This document shows positions 11,157 through 20,024 of a DNA stretch of 64,000 bases, one piece after another. Position 1 is the first letter of the stretch; every line of letters starts with the position of its first letter. This DNA comes from Alloyangia mangrovi (GTDB taxonomy: Bacteria > Pseudomonadota > Alphaproteobacteria > Rhodobacterales > Rhodobacteraceae), in NCBI RefSeq assembly GCF_002300555.2, contig NZ_NTHN02000006.1, positions 78,526-142,525 on the forward strand. Direction: 5' to 3'. Under the pieces are notes generated by a model, which did no database searches, was not told the DNA's origin, and saw nothing but the letters and a program-made list of their open reading frames with translations. Position numbers and translations under genes: made by a program.

Positions 11157-11576
11157 ATGGCCGAACTTCAGGAATTTCTCGACGCGCAGGCCCAGGTCTG
11201 GCCCCAGGTCGTGCGCGAATTGCAGGCCGGGCAAAAGGTGAGCCATTGGATCTGGTGGGTCTTTCCGCAGCTCGAGTCGCTTGGCCGCTCGCCGCGCGCG
11301 CGGCATTTCGGGATGCGCGATGCCGCCGAAGCCCGCGCCTATCTCGCGCATCCGGTGCTGGGGCCGAGGCTGGCCGAGGCCTCGGGCTGGCTGCTGGAGC
11401 ATCCGGGGCGGAGCCCCGAGGCGATGCTCGGCCCGGTCGATGCGCTGAAGGTCCGCTCGAGCATGACGCTCTTCGAGGCGGTGCCAGGCGCGCCAGAGGT
11501 GTTTTCGCAGGTGCTTGAGCGTCTCTATGGCGGGGTGCGTTGCCCGGTGACACGCGCCGCGCTGGAGGCGCCCTGA
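11157..11576 (+). CDS. DUF1810 family protein
   Basis: A 139-residue protein matching the DUF1810 family by its core: HWIWWVFPQLESLGRS, RARHFGM, EARAYLAHPVLGPRL and the later KVRSSMTLF. No biochemical function is established for the family that I can state from sequence. The ATG at 11157 follows GGAGGGC. It is a single gene after the argG terminator. Its last codons begin a 22-bp tandem duplication that continues past the stop. Confidence 0.82.
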   Translation: MAELQEFLDAQAQVWPQVVRELQAGQKVSHWIWWVFPQLESLGRSPRARHFGMRDAAEARAYLAHPVLGPRLAEASGWLLEHPGRSPEAMLGPVDALKVRSSMTLFEAVPGAPEVFSQVLERLYGGVRCPVTRAALEAP

Positions 11577-11615
11577 GCTGCGGCTCGAAACGACCTGAGC
11601 TGCGGCTCGAAACGA
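11572..11615. repeat. 22-bp perfect tandem duplication across a stop codon
   Basis: Two identical 22-bp units (11572-11593 and 11594-11615), beginning CCTGAGCTGCGGC. The first contains the TGA stop of the DUF1810 gene. The duplicate leaves the protein unchanged. Confidence 0.85.
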
Positions 11616-12175
11616 TCAGGCCCAAAATAATGAACGCCGCCTCCGGTCACGACACCGGAGGCGGCCCAGAGCGCGCCGAGGTGGGGATACGCAAGCACGC
11701 CCTAGCCTTGAAGCGCCCGCCGCCGTCCCTGTCGGGACTCGTTTCCTGCGGCTGGCGCCATGGCCCGTCGTTGTCGAGGCTCTTTTGGGCCCCCTTCGAC
11801 AAGCCTCTGTTCAGTCCTTTTTGAGTGACCCTTCGTCCAAAAGATCCGCCTCTTCGGAGAGTGGCGGCAAATCGTTAAAAACACCTCTAGGCCGGACCAG
11901 GATCGAACATCATCCACTCGTTACCCTTCCCGCCGCGACACCGGAGGCAGGAGCGACAGCCTCCGAACACCGCGGTATTCCCTCAGTCACGCAACCACGC
12001 CGCGAAGAGTTTCACCCGCGTGCAACTTTTTTTTGCGTTTTCGGGCAGAGCATCTGCCTCCCGGTCTTCACAGCGCACGCGGGCGCCTCGCTCACCAACC
12101 GGTGAGACCGATGCAAAACCGTTGATCGGACGCCGCGAGGCGCGCAGGCTTGTCGGGAATGAGAAGGGAGGAGAG
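11616..12175. other. Gene-poor intergenic stretch before msrA
   Basis: About 560 bp with no convincing coding sequence. It holds a strong hairpin at 11636-11665 (11-bp stem, arms GCCGCCTCCGG and its complement) that could terminate the DUF1810 transcript. Weaker stem-loops occur around 11727-11740 and 11776-11807. Short open frames exist on both strands but lack ribosome sites and family resemblance. An unrecognised small RNA cannot be excluded. Confidence 0.5.
11636..11665 (+). terminator. GC-rich hairpin after DUF1810 gene
   Basis: Perfect 11-bp stem with an 8-base loop, arms 11636-11646 and 11655-11665. No T tract follows, so its role as a terminator is uncertain. Confidence 0.45.
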
Positions 12176-12820
12176 ATGAAACACCTTGTTTCGGGACTGT
12201 TCCTGGCCGCGCTGGTGGCGGTGAGCGCTGCCGGACCCGTTGCGTCAGAGACGCGCGAGATCATCGTCGCCGGTGGCTGCTTCTGGTGCGTCGAGGCGGA
12301 TTTCGAGAAGGTCCCCGGCGTGCGCGAGGCGATCTCGGGCTACACAGGCGGCACGCTGGCGAACCCCAGCTACAAGCAGGTCAGCCGCGGCGGCACCGGC
12401 CATTACGAGGCGGTGCGCATCCTCTACGACGACAGCCGCGTTTCGGCCGAAGACCTCTATGCGCTGTTCTTCCGATCCATCGACCCCACCGACGCAGGCG
12501 GGCAGTTTTGCGACCGCGGCGACAGCTACCGCACGGCGATTTTCGCCAATGGTCCGGCGCAGAAACGCGCGGCGATGGCAGCCAAGGCGCAGGCACAGGC
12601 GGCGCTTGGGCAGACCATCGTCACCCGGGTTCTGCAGGCGAGCCGCTTTTGGCCCGCCGAGCCCGAGCATCAGGACTATTACAAGGGCACGGGGCTCGTG
12701 CTGACCCGTTTCGGCCCGCTGAAGCAATCCTCGGCCTACAAGCGTTACCGCAAGGCCTGCGGGCGGGATGCGCGGGTGCGCGCGCTCTGGGGCAGCGCCG
12801 CAGCCTTTGCCGGAGGGTGA
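12176..12820 (+). CDS. msrA: Peptide-methionine (S)-S-oxide reductase, exported
   Basis: Reduces methionine-S-sulfoxide in damaged proteins. The 214-residue protein starts with a signal peptide (MKHLVSGLFLAALVAVSAA, cleavage likely near residue 24), so it probably acts in the periplasm. The catalytic motif GGCFWC follows near residues 32-37, then the usual GYTGG and HYEAV elements. The ATG at 12176 follows AGGGAGGAG; the frame is open further upstream but without a ribosome site. It stands alone, followed by a copy of the GATATTTG repeat. Confidence 0.92.
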   Translation: MKHLVSGLFLAALVAVSAAGPVASETREIIVAGGCFWCVEADFEKVPGVREAISGYTGGTLANPSYKQVSRGGTGHYEAVRILYDDSRVSAEDLYALFFRSIDPTDAGGQFCDRGDSYRTAIFANGPAQKRAAMAAKAQAQAALGQTIVTRVLQASRFWPAEPEHQDYYKGTGLVLTRFGPLKQSSAYKRYRKACGRDARVRALWGSAAAFAGG

Positions 12821-12857
12821 TGGGGGCGCTTCCCCCGCCCAGCCCAGGCGGGTGCGC

Positions 12858-12882
12858 CCGGGATATTTGACCCCGGAAGAAG
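12858..12882. repeat. Third copy of the GATATTTG...AGAAG element
   Basis: CCCGGGATATTTGACCCC followed by GGAAGAAG, matching the pair at 11007-11066. It lies between the convergent msrA and PfkB-kinase genes and directly follows a GC-rich stem. Confidence 0.55.
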
Positions 12883-12885
12883 CGC

Positions 12886-13758
12886 TCAGAAGCGGTATTC
12901 GGTGACGTCCTTGAGGTCGGGGATGACGTCGGCCGTGCCCTGTCGGGTGACCATGATCGCGGCGGCGCGTTGCGCCATCTCGATCGAGGTGGCCATGGGA
13001 AGTCCCCGGTCGAGACCCGCGAGCAGGTAGCCGGTGAAGGTGTCGCCCGCGCCGGTGGTGTCCACCGGGGTCACCGGCAGCGCGGCGAAATCGCGGCTGT
13101 CGCCGGAATCCGTGTTGATCCAGCGGCAGCCACGCGCGCCGAGCGTCACCACCACGTCGCGCACCGGAATGCTGTCGATGCCCTGCCCGGTTGCCGCCTC
13201 GAGCTGGGCGGCCTCGATCTCGTTCAGCACCAGCAGGTCGAGCAGCGGCAACACCAGCGTCACCGCGTCGGCATCGAAGGGCGCGGCGGCGTAGGCCACG
13301 CGCAGCCCGCGGGCCGAGGCCAGCTCGGCCGCCTCGCGTTGCGCGTTGGTCTCGTTCTGGAAAACGAAGATATCCTCGGGCGAGGCCTCGGCCAGCCCTG
13401 CCTCGATGCGCTCGACCGAAAGCGCGCGGTTGGCGCCGGGGTAGATCAGGATGCAGTTCTCGGCATCGCTGTCGAGCATGATGATGGCATGGCCCGTGGC
13501 CTCGGAGAGCACGGCGATCTGCCGCGTGTCGACGCCATATTCGGTGAGCCGCTCGATCGCCCAGCGCCCGTCGTCACCGACCGCCCCGAGGTGCCGCACC
13601 TGTGCCCCGGCCCTTGCGGCCGCGACCGACATGTTGGCGCCCTTGCCACCCAGCCCGCGGGTCAGCGAGCTCGTCGCGAGGGTCTCTCCCGGGGCCAGAA
13701 GATGCGGCACGCGGTAGGTCATGTCCGCGTTGATGGACCCGAGGTTGTAGATCGCCAT
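12886..13758 (-). CDS. PfkB-family carbohydrate kinase (ribokinase-like)
   Basis: A 290-residue sugar or nucleoside kinase. The N-terminal PfkB signature GGKGANMSVAAARAG lies near residue 36 and the C-terminal signature DTTGAGDTF, with the catalytic aspartate, near residue 235. Ribokinase is the nearest guess but the substrate is open. I use the ATG at 13756-13758, which has AAAGG eight bases upstream; a TTG five codons earlier is also in frame. No transporter or sugar operon accompanies it. It is followed by the GATATTTG repeat. Confidence 0.85.
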   Translation of the reverse strand: MAIYNLGSINADMTYRVPHLLAPGETLATSSLTRGLGGKGANMSVAAARAGAQVRHLGAVGDDGRWAIERLTEYGVDTRQIAVLSEATGHAIIMLDSDAENCILIYPGANRALSVERIEAGLAEASPEDIFVFQNETNAQREAAELASARGLRVAYAAAPFDADAVTLVLPLLDLLVLNEIEAAQLEAATGQGIDSIPVRDVVVTLGARGCRWINTDSGDSRDFAALPVTPVDTTGAGDTFTGYLLAGLDRGLPMATSIEMAQRAAAIMVTRQGTADVIPDLKDVTEYRF

Positions 13759-13823
13759 GCGCGCGCCTTTCAATGTCTGGGCAGATGCGCCCGCCGGACC
13801 AGCCCGGCAGGCGCAAAATCGTG

Positions 13824-16079
13824 TCAGCCGACCTTGCAGGCCGCCAGCACCGCCATGTTCAGAATGTCATTGGCGGTCATCGTCGTCGAGCAGATCTGGA
13901 TCGAGCTGTCGATGCCGGCGAGGATCGGGCCGATCACCGTGGCACCCGCCATCTCCTGCATCAGCTTGACCGAGATCGAGGCCGAGTGCCGCGCCGGCAC
14001 CACGAGAATGTTCGCCGGGCCGGTCAGGCGCTGGAAGGGGTAGCTCTCCTGTGCCTTGCGGTTCAGCGCGACGTCGACGGTCATCTCGCCCTCGTATTCG
14101 AAGTCGACGCCGCGCTGGTCGAGGATCACCGGCGCGCGGTGCATCTTCGAGGCGCGCTCCGACACCGGGTAGCCGAAGGTCGAGAAGGACACGAAGGCAA
14201 CCCGCGGCTCGAGGCCGAGGTGCCGGGCAATGCCCGCGGCGCGCTCGGCGATATTGGCGAGGTCTTCTTCCTCGGGCCATTCATGCACCAGCGTGTCGGT
14301 GATCAGCACGATCCGGCCCTTGTGCATGAGCGCGGTGACCCCGGCGGCGCCGTGCTGCGTGTCGGCGTCGAAGACGTGGTTGATCGCCTCGAGCACATGC
14401 GCCGACTTGCGCGTCGCGCCGGTGATCAGCCCGTCGCCATGGCCATGCGCCAGCATCAGCGCGGCAAAGACATGGCGGTCACGGGCGGCGAGACGGTGCA
14501 CATCCTGCCGGTCGTAGCCCTTGCGTTGCAGGCGCTGGTAGAGGAACTCCTTGTAGGTCTCGAGATGCTCGGTGTTGGCGGCGTTCACCACCTTGATCTC
14601 GCGCACCGCGTCGGCGAGGCCGCTGGCCTCGAGCTTCTCTTTCACATCCGCCTCGCGGCCGACGACGATCGCCTTGCCGAAGCCGTTGCGCTGGTACATG
14701 ACCGCGGCGCGCAGAACGCGCGGATCGTCGCCCTCGGCGAAGATCATCCGCGACTGCGCCGCGCGGGCGCGGTTGTTGATTCCGCGCAGCACCGAGGCGG
14801 TGGGATCCATGCGGCCGCGCAGACCGGCCTCATAGGCCTCCATGTCGATGATCGGACGGCGCGCCGCGCCGGTGTCCATGCCGGCACGCGCCACGGCGGG
14901 CGGGATACGGTGGATGAGGCGCGGATCGAAGGGCGTGGGGATGATGTAGTCGCGGCCGAAGGTCAGCGACTTGCCATAAGCCAGCGCCACCTCGTCGGGC
15001 ACGTCCTCGCGCGCCAGCTCGGCCAGCGCGTTGGCGCAAGCGATCTTCATCTCGTCGTTGATCGCACGGGCGTGGATGTCGAGCGCGCCGCGGAAGAGAT
15101 AGGGGAAGCCGAGGACGTTGTTCACCTGGTTGGGATAGTCGGAGCGACCGGTTGCGACAATGGCGTCGACGCGGACCTCATGCGCCTCTTCCGGGGTGAT
15201 CTCGGGATCGGGGTTGGCCATGGCGAAGATCACCGGGTTGTCGGCCATGCTCTTGACCATGTCCTGGGTGACCGCGCCCTTGGCCGAGACGCCGAGGAAG
15301 ACGTCGGCACCGACCATCGCCTCTTCGAGGGTGCGCAGCTTGGTGTTGGCTGCATGGGCCGACTTCCACTGGTTCATGCCCTCGGTGCGGCCCTGGTAGA
15401 TCACACCCTTGGTGTCGCACATGATGCAGTTGTCATGCCGCGCGCCCATGGACTTCAGCAGCTCGAGGCAGGCGATGCCCGCCGCCCCCGCGCCGTTGAG
15501 CACGATGCGCACATCCTCGATCTTCTTGCCCGAGAGATGCAGCGCGTTGATCAGGCCGGCGGCACAGATCACCGCCGTGCCATGCTGGTCGTCGTGGAAG
15601 ACCGGGATGTCCATCTCTTCCTTCAGGCGCTGCTCGATGATGAAGCATTCGGGCGCCTTGATGTCCTCGAGGTTGATGCCGCCGAAGGTCGGGCCCATCA
15701 GCTTGCAGGCCTTGATGAATTCTTCGGGGTCCTCGGTGTCGAGCTCGATGTCGATCGAGTTCACGTCGGCGAAGCGCTTGAAGAGCACCGACTTGCCCTC
15801 CATCACCGGCTTGCCGCCGAGCGCGCCGAGGTTGCCGAGGCCGAGGACCGCGGTGCCGTTCGAGATCACCGCGACGAGGTTGCCCTTGTTGGTGTAATCG
15901 TAGGCCAGCTCGGGGTTGGCGGCGATCTCCTCGCAGGGCACCGCTACGCCCGGGGAATAAGCCAGCGACAGGTCGCGCTGCGTTGTCATCGGGACTGTCG
16001 CCTGGACCTCCCATTTGCCGGGGGTCGGGTCGAGGTGGAAGGCAAGCGCCTCTTCACGGGTGAATTTTGTTTTTGTCAT
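13824..16079 (-). CDS. maeB: NADP-type malic enzyme with phosphotransacetylase-like domain
   Basis: Oxidatively decarboxylates malate to pyruvate, supplying NADPH and linking the TCA cycle to pyruvate. The 751-residue protein has the two-part MaeB design: an N-terminal malic enzyme domain (about residues 20-430; AYSPGVAVPC, FHDDQHGTA, the NAD(P)-binding VLNGAGAAG) and a C-terminal phosphate acetyltransferase-like domain (about 440-751) that in studied homologues is regulatory, binding acetyl-CoA. The ATG is at 16077-16079. It is divergent from mutS across a 145-bp gap. Confidence 0.93.
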   Translation of the reverse strand: MTKTKFTREEALAFHLDPTPGKWEVQATVPMTTQRDLSLAYSPGVAVPCEEIAANPELAYDYTNKGNLVAVISNGTAVLGLGNLGALGGKPVMEGKSVLFKRFADVNSIDIELDTEDPEEFIKACKLMGPTFGGINLEDIKAPECFIIEQRLKEEMDIPVFHDDQHGTAVICAAGLINALHLSGKKIEDVRIVLNGAGAAGIACLELLKSMGARHDNCIMCDTKGVIYQGRTEGMNQWKSAHAANTKLRTLEEAMVGADVFLGVSAKGAVTQDMVKSMADNPVIFAMANPDPEITPEEAHEVRVDAIVATGRSDYPNQVNNVLGFPYLFRGALDIHARAINDEMKIACANALAELAREDVPDEVALAYGKSLTFGRDYIIPTPFDPRLIHRIPPAVARAGMDTGAARRPIIDMEAYEAGLRGRMDPTASVLRGINNRARAAQSRMIFAEGDDPRVLRAAVMYQRNGFGKAIVVGREADVKEKLEASGLADAVREIKVVNAANTEHLETYKEFLYQRLQRKGYDRQDVHRLAARDRHVFAALMLAHGHGDGLITGATRKSAHVLEAINHVFDADTQHGAAGVTALMHKGRIVLITDTLVHEWPEEEDLANIAERAAGIARHLGLEPRVAFVSFSTFGYPVSERASKMHRAPVILDQRGVDFEYEGEMTVDVALNRKAQESYPFQRLTGPANILVVPARHSASISVKLMQEMAGATVIGPILAGIDSSIQICSTTMTANDILNMAVLAACKVG

Positions 16080-16224
16080 TGGCTTGCGGTCCTCCGGTAT
16101 GAGCGGCGTTTCTCTTAGCGCAGCGGAAGCCGCGGCTCAACTGCGCTCGACTGGGGGTGCATTTCGCCTTTCACCGCCCCTGCGCGCTTTGATATGTCTG
16201 CCCCAAGCAGCACTGGGGGACTAG

Positions 16225-18864
16225 ATGACGGCAGTCACGCCGATGATGGCGCAATATCTTGAGATCAAGGCGCAATATCCGGACGCGCTCCTCTTCTACC
16301 GGATGGGCGACTTCTACGAGATGTTCTTCGACGACGCGGTGGCGGCGTCCGAGGCGCTGGACATTGCCCTGACCAAGCGCGGCAAACACGCAGGCGACGA
16401 CATTCCCATGTGCGGCGTGCCCGTCCATGCGGCCGAGGGTTACCTGCTGACACTGATCCGCAAGGGATTCCGCGTTGCCGTTGGCGAGCAGCTGGAAAGC
16501 CCGGCCGAGGCGAAGAAGCGCGGCCACAAGTCGGTGGTGAAGCGCGACGTGGTGCGGCTGGTGACCCCCGGCACCCTCACCGAGGAGTCGCTGCTCGAAG
16601 CCCGCCGCCACAACTACCTCGCCGCTCTGGGCCGTATTCGGGACGATTGGGCGCTGGCCTGGACCGACATTTCCACCGGCGCACTGCACGTCATGCCGCT
16701 GAGCCGCGCCCGGATCGGGGCCGAACTGGCGCGGCTGGCGCCCTCGGAGGTGCTGGTCTCCGACAGCACCGATGACGAGCTGCGCCCGGTGCTGAGCGAT
16801 CTCGGCATCTACCCCACCGTACTCGGCGGCGCCTCTTTCGACAGCGCCGGTGCGGAAGAGAGACTGAAACGGCTCTTCGGCGTGCAGACGCTCTCTGGCT
16901 TTGGCGCCTTCGAGCGGCCCGAGCTCTCCGCGCTCGGCGCGCTCGTCGACTATCTCGACATCACGCAGAAGGGCCGCCTGCCCCTGCTCCGCCCGCCGCA
17001 GCGCGACGCGGTGTCGAACCTGCTGCAGATCGACGCCGCCACCCGGCGCAATCTCGAGTTGACGCATTCGATGAACGGTGGTCGCGCGGGTTCGCTGCTT
17101 TCGGTGATCGACCGCACGGTGACACCCGGTGGCGCGCGCCTGCTTGAAAGGCGCGTTTCCTCCCCTTCGCGCAACCTTGGTATGATCGAGGCCCGGCTTC
17201 AGGCTCTGGACTGGGCGATGGAGAGCGGCGAGGCAAACACCCTGCGCGACAGCCTGCGCAAGGTCCCGGACCTCGACCGTGCGCTCTCGCGGCTTGGCCT
17301 CGACCGGGGCGGTCCGCGCGATCTTGCCGCCGTGCGCAACGCGCTGGCGCAGGCCGAGGAGATCGCAGAGACCCTTGATAGGGCCGAATTGCCGCCGCTT
17401 CTGGCTGATGCACGTGAAACATTGACCGGGCATGACGAGCTCATCGCCCTGCTCGAGGCCGCGCTGGTCGCCGAGCCGCCGCTGATGGTGCGCGACGGCG
17501 GCTTCATCGCGCCGGGCTACGATGCGCAGCTCGACGAGGCGCGCACCCTGCGCGACCAGGGGCGCGGCGTGATCGCCTCTATGCAGGCGAAATACGTCGA
17601 GCTCGCCGGGGTGAATTCGCTGAAGATCAAGCACAACAACGTGCTCGGCTACTTCATCGAGACCACGGCGACCCATGCCGAGAAGATGATGTCTCCGCCG
17701 CTGAACGAGACCTTCATCCACCGCCAGACCACCGCCAACCAGGTGCGCTTCACCACGGTCGAACTGACCGAGCTGGAGACCCGTATCCTGAACGCCGGCA
17801 ACGAGGCGCTGGAGATCGAAAAGCGGCTCTACGAAAGCCTGAAGGGCGCGATCCTCGAGTGCGCGCCGCAGGTCTCCGAGACCGGCCAGTCGCTGGCCGA
17901 GGTCGACGTGGCGCTGGGGCTCGCCGATCTGGCGAAGGCGCAGAAATGGACCCGTCCGCAAGTGGATGGCAGCCGCGCCTTCGAGATCGAGGCGGGCCGC
18001 CACCCGGTGGTGGAACGCGCGCTGCAGCAACAGGGCGGCGCGCCCTTCATCGCGAATGATTGCGCCCTGAACGCCAATGGCGAGGGTGCCGCCGTGACCC
18101 TGCTCACCGGGCCGAACATGGCCGGTAAGTCGACGTACCTGCGGCAGAACGCGTTGATCGCCCTGCTGGCGCAGATGGGGTCGTATGTCCCTGCCGACCG
18201 CGCGCATCTGGGTGTTGTCAGCCAGATCTTCAGCCGCGTCGGCGCCTCGGACGATCTGGCGCGCGGGCGCTCGACCTTCATGGTCGAGATGGTCGAAACT
18301 GCCGCCATCCTCAACCAGGCCGACGACCGGGCGCTGGTGATCCTCGACGAGATCGGCCGCGGCACGGCCACCTACGACGGACTTTCGATCGCCTGGGCGA
18401 CGCTCGAGCACCTGCACGGGGTCAACCGCGTGCGCGGGCTCTTCGCCACCCACTACCACGAGCTGACCCAGCTCGCCGCCAAGCTGACCGGCGTCAGCAA
18501 TGCCACTGTCGCGGTGAAGGAATGGGAAGGCGAGGTGATCTTCCTGCACGAGGTGCGCGAGGGCGCGGCAGACCGATCCTACGGTGTGCAGGTGGCGCAG
18601 CTGGCGGGCCTGCCCGCCGCCGTCATCGCCCGCGCCCGCGACGTGCTGAGCGCTCTGGAAGAAGGTGAACGCGGCCGCACCTCACCGAAGGCCTTGATCG
18701 ACGACCTGCCGCTCTTCTCGGCGGCAGCGAAACCAGAGCCTGTTGCGGTGAAAAAGGGCCCTTCGGTGATCGAGGAGCGGCTGGAGACCCTGCTGCCCGA
18801 CGAGATGTCCCCGCGCGAGGCGCTGCAGGCGATCTACGATCTGAAGGCTCTGTTGAAGGGATAG
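16225..18864 (+). CDS. mutS: DNA mismatch repair ATPase MutS
   Basis: Recognises mismatches and small loops in new DNA and recruits MutL. The 879-residue protein has the mismatch-probing F30-x-E32 motif in GDFYEMF, the clamp and lever core, and the ABC-type ATPase with Walker [12 protein letters not shown] near residue 630 and Walker [20 protein letters not shown]-terminal helix-turn-helix dimerisation tail is present. It begins with ATG after GGGGGA and ends in front of a large inverted repeat. A 14/16 match to parS (17406-17421) lies inside the coding region. Confidence 0.96.
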   Translation: MTAVTPMMAQYLEIKAQYPDALLFYRMGDFYEMFFDDAVAASEALDIALTKRGKHAGDDIPMCGVPVHAAEGYLLTLIRKGFRVAVGEQLESPAEAKKRGHKSVVKRDVVRLVTPGTLTEESLLEARRHNYLAALGRIRDDWALAWTDISTGALHVMPLSRARIGAELARLAPSEVLVSDSTDDELRPVLSDLGIYPTVLGGASFDSAGAEERLKRLFGVQTLSGFGAFERPELSALGALVDYLDITQKGRLPLLRPPQRDAVSNLLQIDAATRRNLELTHSMNGGRAGSLLSVIDRTVTPGGARLLERRVSSPSRNLGMIEARLQALDWAMESGEANTLRDSLRKVPDLDRALSRLGLDRGGPRDLAAVRNALAQAEEIAETLDRAELPPLLADARETLTGHDELIALLEAALVAEPPLMVRDGGFIAPGYDAQLDEARTLRDQGRGVIASMQAKYVELAGVNSLKIKHNNVLGYFIETTATHAEKMMSPPLNETFIHRQTTANQVRFTTVELTELETRILNAGNEALEIEKRLYESLKGAILECAPQVSETGQSLAEVDVALGLADLAKAQKWTRPQVDGSRAFEIEAGRHPVVERALQQQGGAPFIANDCALNANGEGAAVTLLTGPNMAGKSTYLRQNALIALLAQMGSYVPADRAHLGVVSQIFSRVGASDDLARGRSTFMVEMVETAAILNQADDRALVILDEIGRGTATYDGLSIAWATLEHLHGVNRVRGLFATHYHELTQLAAKLTGVSNATVAVKEWEGEVIFLHEVREGAADRSYGVQVAQLAGLPAAVIARARDVLSALEEGERGRTSPKALIDDLPLFSAAAKPEPVAVKKGPSVIEERLETLLPDEMSPREALQAIYDLKALLKG
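17406..17421. other. Degenerate parS-like site within mutS
   Basis: TGATGCACGTGAAACA matches the parS consensus TGTTTCACGTGAAACA at 14 of 16 positions. Whether ParB binds is unknown. Confidence 0.35.
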
Positions 18865-18867
18865 CGG

Positions 18868-18912
18868 CGTTTCACGTGAATCCATCCGCCGGGGTCGGAT
18901 TCACGTGAAACG
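18868..18912. repeat. 16-bp inverted repeat after mutS with parS-like arms
   Basis: The arms CGTTTCACGTGAATCC (18868-18883) and GGATTCACGTGAAACG (18897-18912) are perfect reverse complements around a 13-base centre. As RNA this is a strong hairpin 3 bp after the mutS stop and may terminate or protect its message. Each arm also matches parS at 13 of 16 positions and carries one GANTC site, so it may instead or also be a double ParB site. Confidence 0.6.
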
Positions 18913-18973
18913 GAAGCCGGATGGGTTCAGCGGAATCCCAGCCCCCGGCCGTGACACGAGAAAGGTAACGACC

Positions 18974-19387
18974 ATGGCATCAGAAGTCCTCGAGATCCCT
19001 GCAGGAAACCAAATGTTCGACGGCTACCGGGCCGCGTTCGAGACCTACGGCTTTTCGCCGGCGGTCAAGTCGCGGGGGTTCCTTTTCATTTCCGGCCAGG
19101 TTGGCGCACGCCCCGATGGCAGCGCCCCCGACAGCGTCGCAGAGCAGACCGAATGGGCGCTGAAACGCGTCGCCGAACTGCTGCGGATCGCCGGGCTGGA
19201 CCTGACCGATCTGGTCGATGTCACCAGTTACCACGTCGATATCGAGACCACGCTTCCCGAGTTCATGGCGGTGAAAAAGAAGTTCATCCAGAGCCCCTAT
19301 CCCGCCTGGTCGATCATCGGAACATCGGGACTGAGCCGCCCGGAGCTGAAAGTCGAAATCAGGGCGGTGGCCGCGTTGCGCGACTGA
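18974..19387 (+). CDS. RidA/YjgF family protein
   Basis: A 137-residue protein of the RidA/YjgF/RutC superfamily, whose best-known members hydrolyse reactive enamine/imine intermediates to ammonia and ketoacids. Family marks are FLFISGQVGARPDG near residue 36, the WAL...LL...AGLDLTDLVDV helix region and the closing LKVEIRAVAAL. The ATG at 18974 follows AAAGG; the frame is open upstream to 18905 across the inverted repeat, which I exclude. It is followed by a textbook terminator. Substrate is unknown. Confidence 0.82.
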   Translation: MASEVLEIPAGNQMFDGYRAAFETYGFSPAVKSRGFLFISGQVGARPDGSAPDSVAEQTEWALKRVAELLRIAGLDLTDLVDVTSYHVDIETTLPEFMAVKKKFIQSPYPAWSIIGTSGLSRPELKVEIRAVAALRD

Positions 19388-19408
19388 CGGGCGACCGGCA
19401 GACCGAAC

Positions 19409-19442
19409 AAAAAACCCCCGGTCTCGCGACCGGGGGTTTTGC
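19409..19442 (+). terminator. Rho-independent terminator, bidirectional
   Basis: Stem AAAACCCCCGGTC (19411-19423), loop TCGC, and complement ending in TTTT at 19440. A run of A on one side and T on the other lets it serve both the RidA-like gene and the convergent grpE. Confidence 0.9.
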
Positions 19443-19460
19443 ATTTCCGTCCTGACAGGG

Positions 19461-20015
19461 TCAGCCCACCATCGAGCTCACCCCGACCTGCGCCGGACGC
19501 AGCAGGCGGTCGTAGAGCATGAAGCCCTCTGCCGAGACCTGGATGATCTCGCCGGCCTTGGTGCCGGGCACCGGGGCCTCGAACATCGCCTCGTGCTGCT
19601 TGGGATCGAACTTGTCGCCGACCTCGGGCTTGATGGTGGTCATGCCGTGGCGCGCGAAGACGTTGGTCAGCTCGCGCAGGGTCAGTTCCACGCCCTCGAT
19701 CAGCGCCTCGCCCGCCTCGGCCTCGCGCGCCGCGTTCAGCGCGCGGCTCAGGTTGTCATAGACCGGCAGCAGGTCACGGGCGAGCTTCGAGCCGCCGTAC
19801 TGCTGCGCCTCGCGGCGGTCCTTGTCGGCACGCTTGCGGGCGTTCTCGGCATCGGCCAGCGCCCGCATGAAGCGGTCCTTGTACTCGTCGCGCTCGGCGC
19901 GCAGCGAGTCGAGCTCGATCGCCTCGTTGTCGATCTCTTCCATCTCGTCGGCGAAAGCCTCTGCCTCTGCCGCCTCGATGTCGTCGAGGAATTCGTCTTT
20001 CTTCGCGTCTGCCAT
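19461..20015 (-). CDS. grpE: GrpE nucleotide exchange factor for DnaK
   Basis: Releases ADP from DnaK in the Hsp70 cycle. The 184-residue protein has the usual acidic N-terminus, a long charged coiled coil (about residues 35-85, LRAERDEYKDRFMRALADAENARKR) and the C-terminal beta domain with FDPKQHEAM and GTIxxV-like GEIIQVSAEGFML. It follows hrcA by 9 bp on the same strand, the common hrcA-grpE heat-shock pair. I found no CIRCE element upstream. Confidence 0.94.
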   Translation of the reverse strand: MADAKKDEFLDDIEAAEAEAFADEMEEIDNEAIELDSLRAERDEYKDRFMRALADAENARKRADKDRREAQQYGGSKLARDLLPVYDNLSRALNAAREAEAGEALIEGVELTLRELTNVFARHGMTTIKPEVGDKFDPKQHEAMFEAPVPGTKAGEIIQVSAEGFMLYDRLLRPAQVGVSSMVG

Positions 20016-20024
20016 GTCTAACCT

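Noticed and set aside
11895..11912. GGACCAGGATCGAAC as a possible tRNA T-arm remnant
   Set aside because: No matching acceptor, D or anticodon arm could be folded around it.
11702..11917. 71-codon minus-strand frame as a small gene or transposase remnant
   Set aside because: No ribosome site, no recognisable motif and arginine-rich composition typical of chance frames.
13773..16118. Long open frame of about 780 codons on the plus strand opposite maeB
   Set aside because: It is the antisense shadow of a clear malic enzyme gene in high-GC DNA, rich in His/Arg/Asp as such shadows are, and has no family resemblance.
16171..18549. Open frame of about 790 codons opposite mutS
   Set aside because: Antisense shadow of mutS with biased composition and no ribosome site.
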